Part shown: piece after piece, positions 1 to 6,201 of the stretch
Layout: every line of letters begins with the position of its first letter
How positions within the stretch are numbered: position 1 is the first letter of the stretch
DNA from: Spirochaetales bacterium
Lineage (GTDB): Bacteria > Spirochaetota > Spirochaetia > DSM-27196 > SKKC01
Direction: 5' to 3'
NCBI GenBank assembly: GCA_007126865.1
Contig: SLAN01000004.1
Coordinates: 1 to 6,890, forward strand
Length of the DNA: 6,890 nucleotides
The notes under the pieces: generated by a model
The model's input: only the letters and a program-made list of their open reading frames with translations
Database searches by the model: none
What the model was told of the DNA's origin: nothing
Made by a program: the position numbers and the translations under genes

Positions 1-2
1 AC

Positions 3-284
3 GAATACGACTACACCTCCCGGCTTGATGATCCCCCGTCCCTCGTACTCGAGGTCGACTACTTCCTGCCGCTCGTAACTCTTCCTGCGCTTGGACACGC
101 CGGTCACTATAGCCAATACGCGACACCAACGGGAACCGTATGCTACGAAGCAAGACGTACGTATCACGCATCGCCGCGGCCGCTCGATACCGCAGGTGAT
201 CTGCAAAACGTACCATCAGAAAGACAGCCTGCGATTGCCGTTGCTCCCGAAAATGGGCTTTTGCCGTTTTCGCCAATATCGTAG
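3..284 (+). CDS. C-terminal fragment of an unidentified protein (5' end outside window)
   Basis: Reading frame 3 is open from the left edge to a TAG at 282-284, giving 93 codons with no start inside the window; the other two forward frames meet stops within the first 80 bases. The peptide starts EYDYTSRLDDPPSLVLEVDY and continues with a hydrophobic Pro/Leu stretch (FLPLVTLPALG) and a segment with CYEARRTYHA. The last 30 or so residues are Pro/Ala/Ser-rich and look like a disordered tail. The pattern of a beta-like 'LEVDY' run, a proline-rich hydrophobic segment and a following 'T..VCYEAR' vaguely recalls the C-terminus of TadE/TadG-like pseudopilin proteins, but this is a weak resemblance and not an assignment. 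Codon use in the first two thirds looks coding; the tail is less convincing. No function is proposed. Confidence 0.5.
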   Translation, partial: EYDYTSRLDDPPSLVLEVDYFLPLVTLPALGHAGHYSQYATPTGTVCYEARRTYHASPRPLDTAGDLQNVPSERQPAIAVAPENGLLPFSPIS

Positions 285-290
285 TATCCT
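261..290 (+). promoter_or_regulatory. Possible sigma70-type promoter for the lipoprotein/LysM operon
   Basis: TTGCCG (261-266) and TATCCT (285-290) are separated by 18 bases and each match 4 of 6 consensus positions. The predicted transcription start, near 297, would lie just after the end of the upstream reading frame and give a leader of about 100 bases containing the inverted repeats at 293-359. An alternative -10, TAGTAT (282-287), has a 15-base spacer. The match is modest and rests mainly on position. Confidence 0.27.
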
Positions 291-292
291 GT

Positions 293-359
293 GGCCCCAG
301 GTTTGATGAAAGCGACGGTGCCGGAGTAATTTTCCGGCATATCGGGTCCCGGTGGGGCC
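293..359 (+). promoter_or_regulatory. Nested inverted repeats in the leader of the lipoprotein/LysM operon
   Basis: The outer arms are GGCCCCA (293-299) and TGGGGCC (353-359), a perfect 7-bp complement. Inside them is a second perfect 7-bp stem, TGCCGGA (319-325) with TCCGGCA (333-339), around the loop GTAATTT. Neither stem is followed by a run of T. The structure lies between the stop of the partial upstream gene (284) and the lipoprotein start (401). It could be a structured 5' leader, a weak terminator for the upstream gene, or an operator. It matches no riboswitch class that I recognise. Confidence 0.45.
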
Positions 360-400
360 GAAGACGCGAGAATTCACAAGAGAGGAAAGGAAGGTTTCCA

Positions 401-1288
401 ATGAAGACATTGAAATACGCGCTTACCGTCACAGCGTTGATGCTGTTCGTCGTGGCGTGCGCCACCCCTCCGGAGGATGATCCGGTTGACGTTATCCCCG
501 ACGAGCTCCCTCAGCTGCGAGCACAGGCGCAGGATATGCAGTCGACGATCGCACAGTACGCACTGGACGAATACGAGGAAGACGAGTTCGCATTGGGCGT
601 CGCCGCATACGAGCGCGGAGAAGCGATTCTCGAAGAGGATCCGGCGAGTGCCGTTGAAGATTACGAGCAGGCAATCGGCCACTTTGAGGTGGTCATCGAA
701 CGCGGCTTCGGCGCGCTGCTCGTGGACCGGCAGAGTGAGGTCGAAGGGGCACGACAGGCGGCGATAGACGCGCAGGCGCCGACCGCCGTCGCCTCCGAGT
801 TCGACGAAGCGGAAGAAGTACTGGCTCAGGCGATCGAGCTGCGGGAAGCCGGATCATACGAGGAATCGTACGCGTCCTTCGCCGATGCCGAAGAGCGCTT
901 CGATGCGAGCCGACAGACGGCAGAACGGCTCCGCGAGACGGCGGTCGCCCGACAGGGTGAGGTCGAAGAAGTGCGACAGTCGGCCATCGACGCACGCGCA
1001 CCGAGCGCCGCTACGTCGGAATTCGAGGTAGCCGAGGAGCTGCTCGCTCAAGGGATCGAGCTGCTGGAGGGGGGAGCATTCGAGGAATCGATCGCCTCCT
1101 TCGACGATGCCGAGGAGCGCTATAATGCGAGCCGACAAACGGCGGAACGGCGCCGAGACGAGGCGAGGGCCGCCCTCGACCGGCTCGATGAGCGTTTCAG
1201 CGAGACCGAAACACGCGCATCCGAGCTCGAGCGTGAGCTCGAGGAGGAAGAACGGGCACTCGAGGAAGCCATAGAGGAAGAGGAATAG
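401..1288 (+). CDS. Predicted lipoprotein with tandem 74-residue helical repeats and a Glu-rich coiled-coil tail
   Basis: The 295-aa product starts with a lipoprotein signal: MK..K, a hydrophobic core (residues 8-18) and lipobox VVAC with Cys20 as the lipidated residue. Residues 21-38 are an acidic Pro/Asp linker. Three helical units follow: a degenerate one at about 39-110 and two clear tandem copies at 111-184 and 185-258, about two thirds identical by my count (49/74). Each unit carries the pattern EF..AEE.LAQ.IEL...G..EES.ASF.DAEER, which resembles TPR-like alpha-hairpins. Residues 259-295 are a Glu/Arg coiled coil ending IEEEE. The start is supported by a purine-rich AAAGGAAGG (386-394) 6 bases upstream of ATG. 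The neighbouring LysM gene starts 9 bases after the stop, so the two form an operon. Known for the type: such spirochaete lipoproteins are envelope-anchored, with function unassigned. Inferred: a periplasmic scaffold or tether. Confidence 0.9.
   Translation: MKTLKYALTVTALMLFVVACATPPEDDPVDVIPDELPQLRAQAQDMQSTIAQYALDEYEEDEFALGVAAYERGEAILEEDPASAVEDYEQAIGHFEVVIERGFGALLVDRQSEVEGARQAAIDAQAPTAVASEFDEAEEVLAQAIELREAGSYEESYASFADAEERFDASRQTAERLRETAVARQGEVEEVRQSAIDARAPSAATSEFEVAEELLAQGIELLEGGAFEESIASFDDAEERYNASRQTAERRRDEARAALDRLDERFSETETRASELERELEEEERALEEAIEEEE
731..1174 (+). repeat. Two tandem 222-bp coding repeats in the lipoprotein gene
   Basis: Unit 1 is 731-952 and unit 2 is 953-1174; each encodes 74 residues in frame. 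Shared landmarks are the peptides AIDA.AP, the SEF..AEE block and ASRQTAER, all exactly 74 residues apart. The copies have diverged (about 66% identical as protein), so this is an old internal duplication and not a fresh unstable array. Confidence 0.85.
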
Positions 1289-1297
1289 GGGGCGACC

Positions 1298-2089
1298 ATG
1301 AAGTCATTACGAATAGCGATAATTGCAGGGCTTGCCGCCCTGGTGGCGGCCGCACCGCTCGTTGCACAGAATCTGTTGGATAACGAAGAATACCGCCGGG
1401 CGCAGCAACTCAGAGCAGAGGCCGAGGAGGCATTCGAGGAGGGTGAGTACGATCGCGCGATCGAGCTCGCCGACGAGGCCGACTACTATATCGAGCGTGC
1501 CCGCGAGGTTGGCTTACGGCGCCGGGACGGCTTTCGCGCGGCGAATGCGCGCACGTTGGCACAACGGCGTCTCGATCTCGTTGACGGCTTCGACGCGGAA
1601 ACGCACTTCCCCGGCGAGTACCGTGAGGCGGTAGCTCTCTTCGACGAGGGCCAATCGCTCTACGACGCGGAAGAATACGTAGACTCGCGGGAGTCGTTCC
1701 TCTCCGTGCTCGATGTGCTCGATGACGATATCGTTGCCGAACTGCGCGACATCGCTCGCCGTATAGCCGAGGCCGCAGAAGATCCGGAACCGGAGCCCGC
1801 ACCGGAACCTGAGCCGGAGCCGGAGCCGGAGCCGGAGGCCGAACTACCGGAATACTACGTTGTTCGCCTCATTCCCGAACGTCGTGACAGCTTCTGGAGA
1901 ATCGCCGAGTACGAGTTTATCTATGACGATCCGTGGGAATGGCCGAGGCTCTATGAAGCCAATCGCGACATCCTCCGCGATCCCGACAACCCGCACCTGA
2001 TCCATCCCGGAATGCAGTTCCGCATTCCGAGTCTCGACGGTGAGGACCGAGACGGTGTCTGGCGGGACGGAGAGATCATTCGCGACTGA
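1298..2089 (+). CDS. Secreted LysM-domain peptidoglycan-binding protein with helical N-terminal region
   Basis: The 263-aa product has a Sec signal peptide (residues 1 to about 23, MKSLR then a hydrophobic Ala/Leu/Val core, likely cut after PLVA). No lipobox Cys is present. Residues 26-160 are charged and helical, with TPR-like segments such as AEEAFEEGEYDRAIELADEA (41-60) and EYREAVALFDEGQSLYDAEE (107-126); the second resembles the repeat in the preceding lipoprotein. Residues 162-180 are a Glu-Pro linker. Residues 186-245 form a LysM domain with YYVVR, SFWRIAEYEFIYDDPWEWPR, LYEANRD and a closing HPGMQFRIP; the WEWPRLYEANRD form is typical of spirochaete LysM proteins. LysM binds the glycan strands of peptidoglycan. 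An AGGGGG (1287-1292) precedes the ATG by 5 bases. The protein probably acts in the periplasm with the lipoprotein encoded just upstream. No catalytic domain is visible. Confidence 0.92.
   Translation: MKSLRIAIIAGLAALVAAAPLVAQNLLDNEEYRRAQQLRAEAEEAFEEGEYDRAIELADEADYYIERAREVGLRRRDGFRAANARTLAQRRLDLVDGFDAETHFPGEYREAVALFDEGQSLYDAEEYVDSRESFLSVLDVLDDDIVAELRDIARRIAEAAEDPEPEPAPEPEPEPEPEPEAELPEYYVVRLIPERRDSFWRIAEYEFIYDDPWEWPRLYEANRDILRDPDNPHLIHPGMQFRIPSLDGEDRDGVWRDGEIIRD
1784..1837 (+). repeat. Low-complexity Pro-Glu coding tract (interdomain linker)
   Basis: Eighteen codons alternate Pro and Glu, mostly CCG GAG, with a single Ala interruption (residues 163-180 of the LysM protein). The encoded stretch should be an extended, negatively charged spacer between the helical region and LysM. 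Its near-identical hexanucleotide units could change number by slippage in steps of two residues. Confidence 0.8.
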
Positions 2090-2141
2090 GAGCCCGCAGG
2101 AGGCCGCATTTCGACGACCTCTTAAGCGCATAGAAGAGTGC

Positions 2142-2172
2142 CGGGGGCGGGCAAACGAGTGCCTCGCCCCCG
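2142..2172. terminator. GC-rich hairpin between convergent genes
   Basis: CGGGGGCG (2142-2149) pairs with CGCCCCCG (2165-2172). The stem continues inward as GGCA/TGCC, with a one-base T bulge (2164) and the 6-base loop AACGAG. It lies 52 bases past the LysM stop and 29 bases past the stop of the opposing ankyrin gene, where a shared bidirectional terminator is expected. No T-run follows on either strand, so it may act as a stabilising hairpin or a Rho-assisted terminator. The rest of 2090-2201 shows nothing recognisable. Confidence 0.6.
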
Positions 2173-2201
2173 CCCACTATCGCTTCCGCCGCCGATTGCT
2201 G

Positions 2202-4127
2202 TTATGCACCGAACTCCCTGAGCACTGCCGCAGAGTCGTTAAGGCCTGCGCTTTCGGCGAACTGGAGCGGAGTCCAGATCGTTCCGTCTATTCGTACACA
2301 CTGCTCGACACGGGCACCGGCATTCGCGAGCAAACGGACTACGTCGGCCGGATCGTATCCATGATCGGCGCCGAGGGCGAGCGCGGTTGCCAGTGGGCTG
2401 AGCAGGCGCCCCTCGTAGACCACCGTGATTGAAGCATCGCTTCCTGCATCGAGCAAACGTTCGATTAGCTCGGTTTCCACGTGGCCGTTCTCTATACCAA
2501 TGATGATCGGTAATGCGAGAGCGGTTACGCGCATCTCGCCGGTTTCCATTACAATATCCGGAGTCGCCCCGGCATCGAGCAGCACGTCGACGATCCGGTA
2601 GTCGACACTGTCGCGAAACAGCCCGGAGAGAATGACGCTCGACAGGGGGGTCAAACTCGAATCGGGCGCATCGGCAGAGCCGAAGACCGTGTCCGGGTCG
2701 GCACCGGCATCGAGCAGCTGCGTAACGATCTCCAAATCGGGCTGAAAAGTCCGCATGAGCTGCTCGATACGGAGACCGGCGCCGAACGCGACCGACAACA
2801 CGTCGTATTCACCGGCTACGGTTGCGTTCGGATCACCGCCGGTGCGCAGATATTCCTCCACCACCTGTACGTCACCCCGGCGGATCGCTTCGACGAGCAC
2901 GTGGTCTCCGACCGTAGGATCGAGCCGGCGTAGCTCCACCGATATCTCCTCGTCGAGCTCCGGCTCGAACGTGACCTCGATCTCTTCGGTCTCATAACCC
3001 TGTCTCCGTATCGTCAGCGTGACCGTTTCTCCCGGTTCGAAGAGCGAGGAAAATATCTCCGATCCTATTGCCAGCCCGTCGAGAAGGACCTCGGCATCCG
3101 GTGGATCGGTAACAACTCGTAAGCGCGACAGGTCGCTTCCCGGCGGATCGGGCGACCGTTCATCGACGCTGAGCAACGGACGCTCGGCAAGCTCCCGGAC
3201 ACCGGAGATCCTGCCGGGATCGGCACTGCGCACCTCCGGCCGTGTCGCGCTCATACGCCCGCGAGCGTATCGAAGCAGGGCACCGATTCTCTCGACCTGT
3301 TCCGGCTCAGGACGCTCGGCCGTACCGTATCGGGCGAGCTCATCACGCATGTCGCGGAGAATTTCGGTTGTCGTCTTAACATCCTCCGGCCGAACAGCAA
3401 CCTCACCGTCGGCGTCTACAAATACCGCGGTTTCGGAAATCTCCTCGATCACCGACAGCAGCTCCTCCACATCGGTAAGCGCGGATAGCTCCTCCGGATC
3501 GATTCCGCTCGGAAGTACCCGCACCCGGCCCTCGGCGACGCTCACGAGCGTTTCGCCCGTTTCCTCGCGCGATACCATATACCCCGTCGCGTCCGTATTC
3601 ACGACGCTGCTGTCGGTGGTCACCCTGACCTGCCGGGCCGTGTTCTGCGGGTCACGGCGTACGATCACGCTACCGTCGATCAGGTGTAGTATGAGGCCGG
3701 GACGGCCGTCCCGCACCTGCCGAGTGCGCACCGCGGCGCTCGCCGGTCCGTCTATGCGCAGGAGAGCAGAGTCGGCGTACTGCAGCTCGGCAACCGCTCC
3801 CGCCGGCACTCGGACTACATCGCCGGAGGCAGCCCGCTCGCCGACCTCGAACGAGAACCGCTCCTCGTCGCGCTCGAGCTCGATCGCACCGAAGGCAAAG
3901 CGCAGAAACGGTTCTTCGAAAGCCGCTCCGGATGCGGGCTCTTCGACCGCCGGCTCGACTTCATCCGGCTCCTCCGGCCGTGCGAAAAAGCGCTCGCAAC
4001 CGACCACAATCAGTACAAGCGCGACAACGGCCAGCCCGAGATAGACGATGCGCTGCCGCGTCCTGCCGATTCCGGTACGCCGGAATTCGCCTGTCAGAGG
4101 CGTGGAGAAATCATTACTATGCCGCAT
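2202..4127 (-). CDS. Membrane- or lipid-anchored FecR-PEGA-ankyrin repeat protein
   Basis: The 641-aa product has a basic N-terminus (residues 1-26) and a hydrophobic segment (27-43) ending VVGC, a lipobox-like site with Cys44. Residues 45-70 are an acidic Pro/Glu linker. Residues 71-210 look like a FecR domain: FAFG.IELERD..., VGERAASGDVVRVPAGAVAE, then ADSALLRIDGPAS, LHLIDGSVIV and VSVAEGRVRVLPSG. Residues 211-335 are mostly helical and charged. Residues 336-400 are PEGA-like (LRVVTDPPDAEVLLDGLAIG, FEPGETVTLTIRRQGYE, ISVEL). From about 405 to the end there are roughly five ankyrin-type repeats, with motifs such as LVEAIRRGDVQVVEEYLRTG, LLDAGADPD, LLDAGATPD, LLDAGSDAS and a closing TPLQFAESAGL. 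A GAGG lies 7 bases upstream of the ATG. The domains after the anchor should be outside the cytoplasm, where ankyrin repeats are less usual. FecR domains often regulate ECF sigma factors, but no sigma gene is adjacent. Likely role: envelope scaffold or sensor. Confidence 0.88.
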   Translation of the reverse strand: MRHSNDFSTPLTGEFRRTGIGRTRQRIVYLGLAVVALVLIVVGCERFFARPEEPDEVEPAVEEPASGAAFEEPFLRFAFGAIELERDEERFSFEVGERAASGDVVRVPAGAVAELQYADSALLRIDGPASAAVRTRQVRDGRPGLILHLIDGSVIVRRDPQNTARQVRVTTDSSVVNTDATGYMVSREETGETLVSVAEGRVRVLPSGIDPEELSALTDVEELLSVIEEISETAVFVDADGEVAVRPEDVKTTTEILRDMRDELARYGTAERPEPEQVERIGALLRYARGRMSATRPEVRSADPGRISGVRELAERPLLSVDERSPDPPGSDLSRLRVVTDPPDAEVLLDGLAIGSEIFSSLFEPGETVTLTIRRQGYETEEIEVTFEPELDEEISVELRRLDPTVGDHVLVEAIRRGDVQVVEEYLRTGGDPNATVAGEYDVLSVAFGAGLRIEQLMRTFQPDLEIVTQLLDAGADPDTVFGSADAPDSSLTPLSSVILSGLFRDSVDYRIVDVLLDAGATPDIVMETGEMRVTALALPIIIGIENGHVETELIERLLDAGSDASITVVYEGRLLSPLATALALGADHGYDPADVVRLLANAGARVEQCVRIDGTIWTPLQFAESAGLNDSAAVLREFGA

Positions 4128-4178
4128 GGTATTGCCTCAATCCGGTACGAAAACCCGCGCAGCGGATTCCCGGTACCT

Positions 4179-4208
4179 GTAATCGGTGAGCCCGCGAGCT
4201 CATGCCAA
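4179..4208 (-). promoter_or_regulatory. Weak promoter-like site ahead of the FecR-PEGA-ankyrin gene
   Basis: On the minus strand TTGGCA (4208-4203, 5 of 6 matches to the -35 consensus) is followed after 18 bases by GATTAC (4184-4179, 3 of 6). The site lies in the 82-base gap between the serine ammonia-lyase and the ankyrin gene. A 5-bp hairpin, TGAGC/GCTCA (4187-4191 with 4198-4202, loop CCGCGA), fills most of the spacer. That hairpin could instead be a weak attenuator after the ammonia-lyase gene. Read-through from upstream is equally possible. Confidence 0.2.
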
Positions 4209-4209
4209 C

Positions 4210-5712
4210 CTAACACTCAACAACGTTAATCGGTATATGTGCGGCGAGGCCACCTTCGCCGGTCTCCTTGTAGCGTGAGCTCATATCGAGCGCTGTATCC
4301 CACATCGTATCGATCACGCGATCGAGACTCACGATTGCCTCTGCCGGATCCCCGGCAAGCGCGATGTTCGCAGCGGTAACCGCCTTGATGGCACCCATGG
4401 TATTCCGCTCGATACACGGGATCTGTACAAGCCCGCCTACCGGATCACAGGTAAGTCCGAGATGATGCTCCATCGCGATCTCCGCTGCCTGCATGACCTG
4501 CTCTGGAGACCCGCCGGAGACCTCCGCCAATCCGGCCGCCGCCATCGCCGAGCTTACGCCGATCTCCGCTTGACAGCCGCCCATCGCCGCACTGATCGTC
4601 GCACCCTTCTTAAAAAGGCTTCCAATGTCGGCGGCGACAAGAAGAAAACGCTCCATCCCGTCCCGGTCGGCCCCGGCTACAAAACAACGGTAGTACAGCA
4701 GTACCGCCGGCATTACACCGGCCGCCCCGTTCGTTGGAGCGGTCACAACTCGGCCGAATCCGGCATTCTGCTCGTTCACGGCGAGCGCAAAACAGCTTAT
4801 CCAGCGGGTTACCTGTTCGAATCCACCGCCCGCCTCGCTCACCCGTCGAGCCTGCCGGCTGACCGCCTCCACCAGCTCCCCCGGCGATTCGGGAAGTCGG
4901 TCGCCGAGGAGCATTCTCGCGAGCCTCGGCGCCCGCCGGTGTACTCCAAGGCCACCCGGCAGCATCTCGCTCGCCCGTACGCCGTGCCACACGCACTCGA
5001 TCATCGTATCAGCTATCCGCCACAACCCTTCTCGCAGCGTCTTCTCGCCGTGCCAGGCAACCATATTCGCCCGCACGATTTGCGAGCAGGATGCGCCCTG
5101 ATCCCGGCAGTAGCCGAGAAACGCTTCGGCACTATCTATCGGGAAGGGAAGCGAGATCGGGGGGCCGGAAGCAGCATCGACTCCCTCCTCGACTACGAAA
5201 CCGCCCCCGATCGAGAAATAAGTACGGCGGACCTCGCTGCCGTCGGCGAGCTCGGCGACAAGCTCGAGCGCGTTCGGATGATAGTCCAGCACCCGGTCAC
5301 GGTGGAAGAGTATATCGCGCTCATAGTCGAATTCTATGCACCCGCTCGCGATCGGCTCGGTGCAGTTGAATGATTGGAGACAGCCGGCGAGCGCAATAGA
5401 GCATCGTCGCCGAATCGGGGCCGCCGCCTCGGCGATAAACGCCACGTCTTCGGTTTCCGGGTCACGCCCCTCCAGTCCGAGCACGACGGCAACGTCGGTA
5501 CCGTGCCCCTGCCCGGTCTTCGCGAGCGATCCGTACAGGTGTGCTTCGATTCGACGGACTGTCGTGAGCATACGGCCACCGCACGCCTCCCGCACGGTCT
5601 TCACGAAACGGCGTGCCGCCTGCCACGGCCCCATGGTGTGCGAGGAGCTCGGACCGACTCCGATCTTGAATATGTCGAAAACACTGACCCGCTCGGTCGG
5701 ATAGCGTCCCAC
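4210..5712 (-). CDS. sdaA: L-serine ammonia-lyase (L-serine dehydratase), iron-sulfur type, single chain
   Basis: The 500-aa enzyme converts L-serine to pyruvate and ammonia with a [4Fe-4S] cluster in the cytoplasm. The N-terminal beta domain starts with the family signature VFDIFKIGVGPSSSHTMGP (residues 11-29). The C-terminal alpha domain carries TAPTNGAAGVMPAV (334-347) and the cluster cysteines Cys380 (MGGCQAE), Cys422 (LTCDPVGG) and Cys433 (IPCIERN). Their spacing of 42 and 11 residues matches the known single-chain enzymes. The last residue is Cys500 (INVVEC); in the Legionella enzyme the C-terminal Cys folds back as a cluster ligand, and this terminus fits that arrangement. It is some 40 residues longer than the usual 455-460, partly from a short N-terminal extension. 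The start is GTG, 2 bases after the stop of the upstream gene and with no clear Shine-Dalgarno, so translational coupling is likely. No ACT domain is visible. The alternative paralogue names sdaB and tdcG cannot be separated by sequence alone. Confidence 0.96.
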   Translation of the reverse strand: MGRYPTERVSVFDIFKIGVGPSSSHTMGPWQAARRFVKTVREACGGRMLTTVRRIEAHLYGSLAKTGQGHGTDVAVVLGLEGRDPETEDVAFIAEAAAPIRRRCSIALAGCLQSFNCTEPIASGCIEFDYERDILFHRDRVLDYHPNALELVAELADGSEVRRTYFSIGGGFVVEEGVDAASGPPISLPFPIDSAEAFLGYCRDQGASCSQIVRANMVAWHGEKTLREGLWRIADTMIECVWHGVRASEMLPGGLGVHRRAPRLARMLLGDRLPESPGELVEAVSRQARRVSEAGGGFEQVTRWISCFALAVNEQNAGFGRVVTAPTNGAAGVMPAVLLYYRCFVAGADRDGMERFLLVAADIGSLFKKGATISAAMGGCQAEIGVSSAMAAAGLAEVSGGSPEQVMQAAEIAMEHHLGLTCDPVGGLVQIPCIERNTMGAIKAVTAANIALAGDPAEAIVSLDRVIDTMWDTALDMSSRYKETGEGGLAAHIPINVVEC

Positions 5713-5714
5713 GA

Positions 5715-6149
5715 TCAGCCGGCGTTGTCGTGGTGCTCTCTTGCATCCCCGAGCGGCCCATAGCCGCCCTGCAGGCGAGCTATGATCTCGGGGAACTCGT
5801 AGATCATGAGCCCGTTCGAAGAGACTTCCATGCGAACTCGCTGATTGTCGACAAGGCGTTCGAGCACGCGCTCGGCCTCGTCCACGCTCAAGCCGGTATC
5901 GACGACGACATCGGAGACGGTGAGCCGCCCCTGCAGCCGATACGAAAGTTTGAAGATTCTCGCTTCGATGCCGCGCAGACGCTGATGGCGCGGTTCATCT
6001 CCGTAGATATCGGTATACGGTGGTCCCCAACGCCCGACCGGATCACGCCGCGAGTCGTGGGAGAAGTAGCGGGAGCCGGCTCGCACGGCGAGCAAGGCGA
6101 GAAAGAACGGAAGGAGAAATATGAAGGGATAGCCGAAAAGAAAAAACAA
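5715..6149 (-). CDS. Small membrane-anchored protein with a winged-helix-like cytoplasmic domain
   Basis: The 144-aa product begins with a very hydrophobic segment (residues 1-22, FFLFGYPFIFLLPFFLALLA) followed by R23, R27, R34 and R35, so the remainder is probably cytoplasmic by the positive-inside rule. Residues 26-56 are a Pro/Gly/Tyr linker. Residues 58-121 look like a winged helix-turn-helix: a first helix (RGIEARIFKLSYRLQG), then LTVSDVVVDTGLSVDEAERV as the helix-turn-helix, a third helix (LERLVDNQRV) and a two-strand wing (RMEVSSNGLMIYEF). The start is TTG, chosen because a full AAGGAGG (6163-6157) sits 7 bases upstream. The gene is the likely first cistron with the serine ammonia-lyase. 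I do not recognise a named family; similar short membrane/wHTH proteins are usually left as hypothetical. DNA binding is inferred from the predicted fold and not shown. Confidence 0.85.
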   Translation of the reverse strand: MFFLFGYPFIFLLPFFLALLAVRAGSRYFSHDSRRDPVGRWGPPYTDIYGDEPRHQRLRGIEARIFKLSYRLQGRLTVSDVVVDTGLSVDEAERVLERLVDNQRVRMEVSSNGLMIYEFPEIIARLQGGYGPLGDAREHHDNAG

Positions 6150-6156
6150 CGTCGCG

Positions 6157-6163
6157 CCTCCTT
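6157..6163 (-). promoter_or_regulatory. Shine-Dalgarno site fixing a TTG start
   Basis: The minus-strand sequence AAGGAGG is a full anti-16S match with a 7-base spacer (CGCGACG) before TTG at 6149-6147. No in-frame ATG or GTG lies nearby before the hydrophobic segment, so the TTG is the best start for the small membrane protein. Confidence 0.75.
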
Positions 6164-6172
6164 CGCACCCCC

Positions 6173-6201
6173 ATTATACCGTCGAACACGCGGTTTCGGA
6201 A
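6173..6201 (-). promoter_or_regulatory. Promoter candidate with consensus -10 for the membrane protein/serine ammonia-lyase pair
   Basis: TATAAT (6178-6173, minus strand) is a perfect -10. A 17-base spacer leads to TTCCGA (6201-6196), a poor -35 (3 of 6). Transcription would start near 6166, leaving a leader of under 20 bases that only just includes the Shine-Dalgarno at 6163-6157. The location, in the 76-base gap after the kinase gene, is right for a promoter. Confidence 0.5.

Noticed and set aside
91..306. Plus-strand frame of 71 codons near the left edge
   Set aside because: It overlaps the better-supported frame ending at 284, runs into the promoter/leader region and has basic, non-protein-like composition.
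216..410. Minus-strand frame of 64 codons across the leader
   Set aside because: It begins inside the lipoprotein start and covers the inverted repeats; nothing suggests a real product.
1121..1126. Perfect TATAAT inside the lipoprotein gene
   Set aside because: No acceptable -35 lies at 16-18 bases; the bases encode the Tyr-Asn of the second repeat unit, where the first unit has Phe-Asp.
1784..1837. CCGGAG-type units considered as a CRISPR-like or satellite array
   Set aside because: There are no spacers and the units are in-frame Pro-Glu codons of an interdomain linker.
2040..2432. Plus-strand frame of 130 codons across the convergent gap
   Set aside because: It spans the ends of two real genes and the terminator hairpin, in shadow frames of both.
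3019..4044. Long plus-strand open frame (341 codons), Ser/Arg/Thr-rich
   Set aside because: It lies antisense to the FecR-PEGA-ankyrin gene, has low-complexity composition typical of the complement of GC-rich coding DNA, and shows no recognisable domain.
4462..5373. Plus-strand open frame of 303 codons
   Set aside because: It is antisense to the clear serine ammonia-lyase gene; the composition is Arg/His/Pro-rich and no domain is visible.
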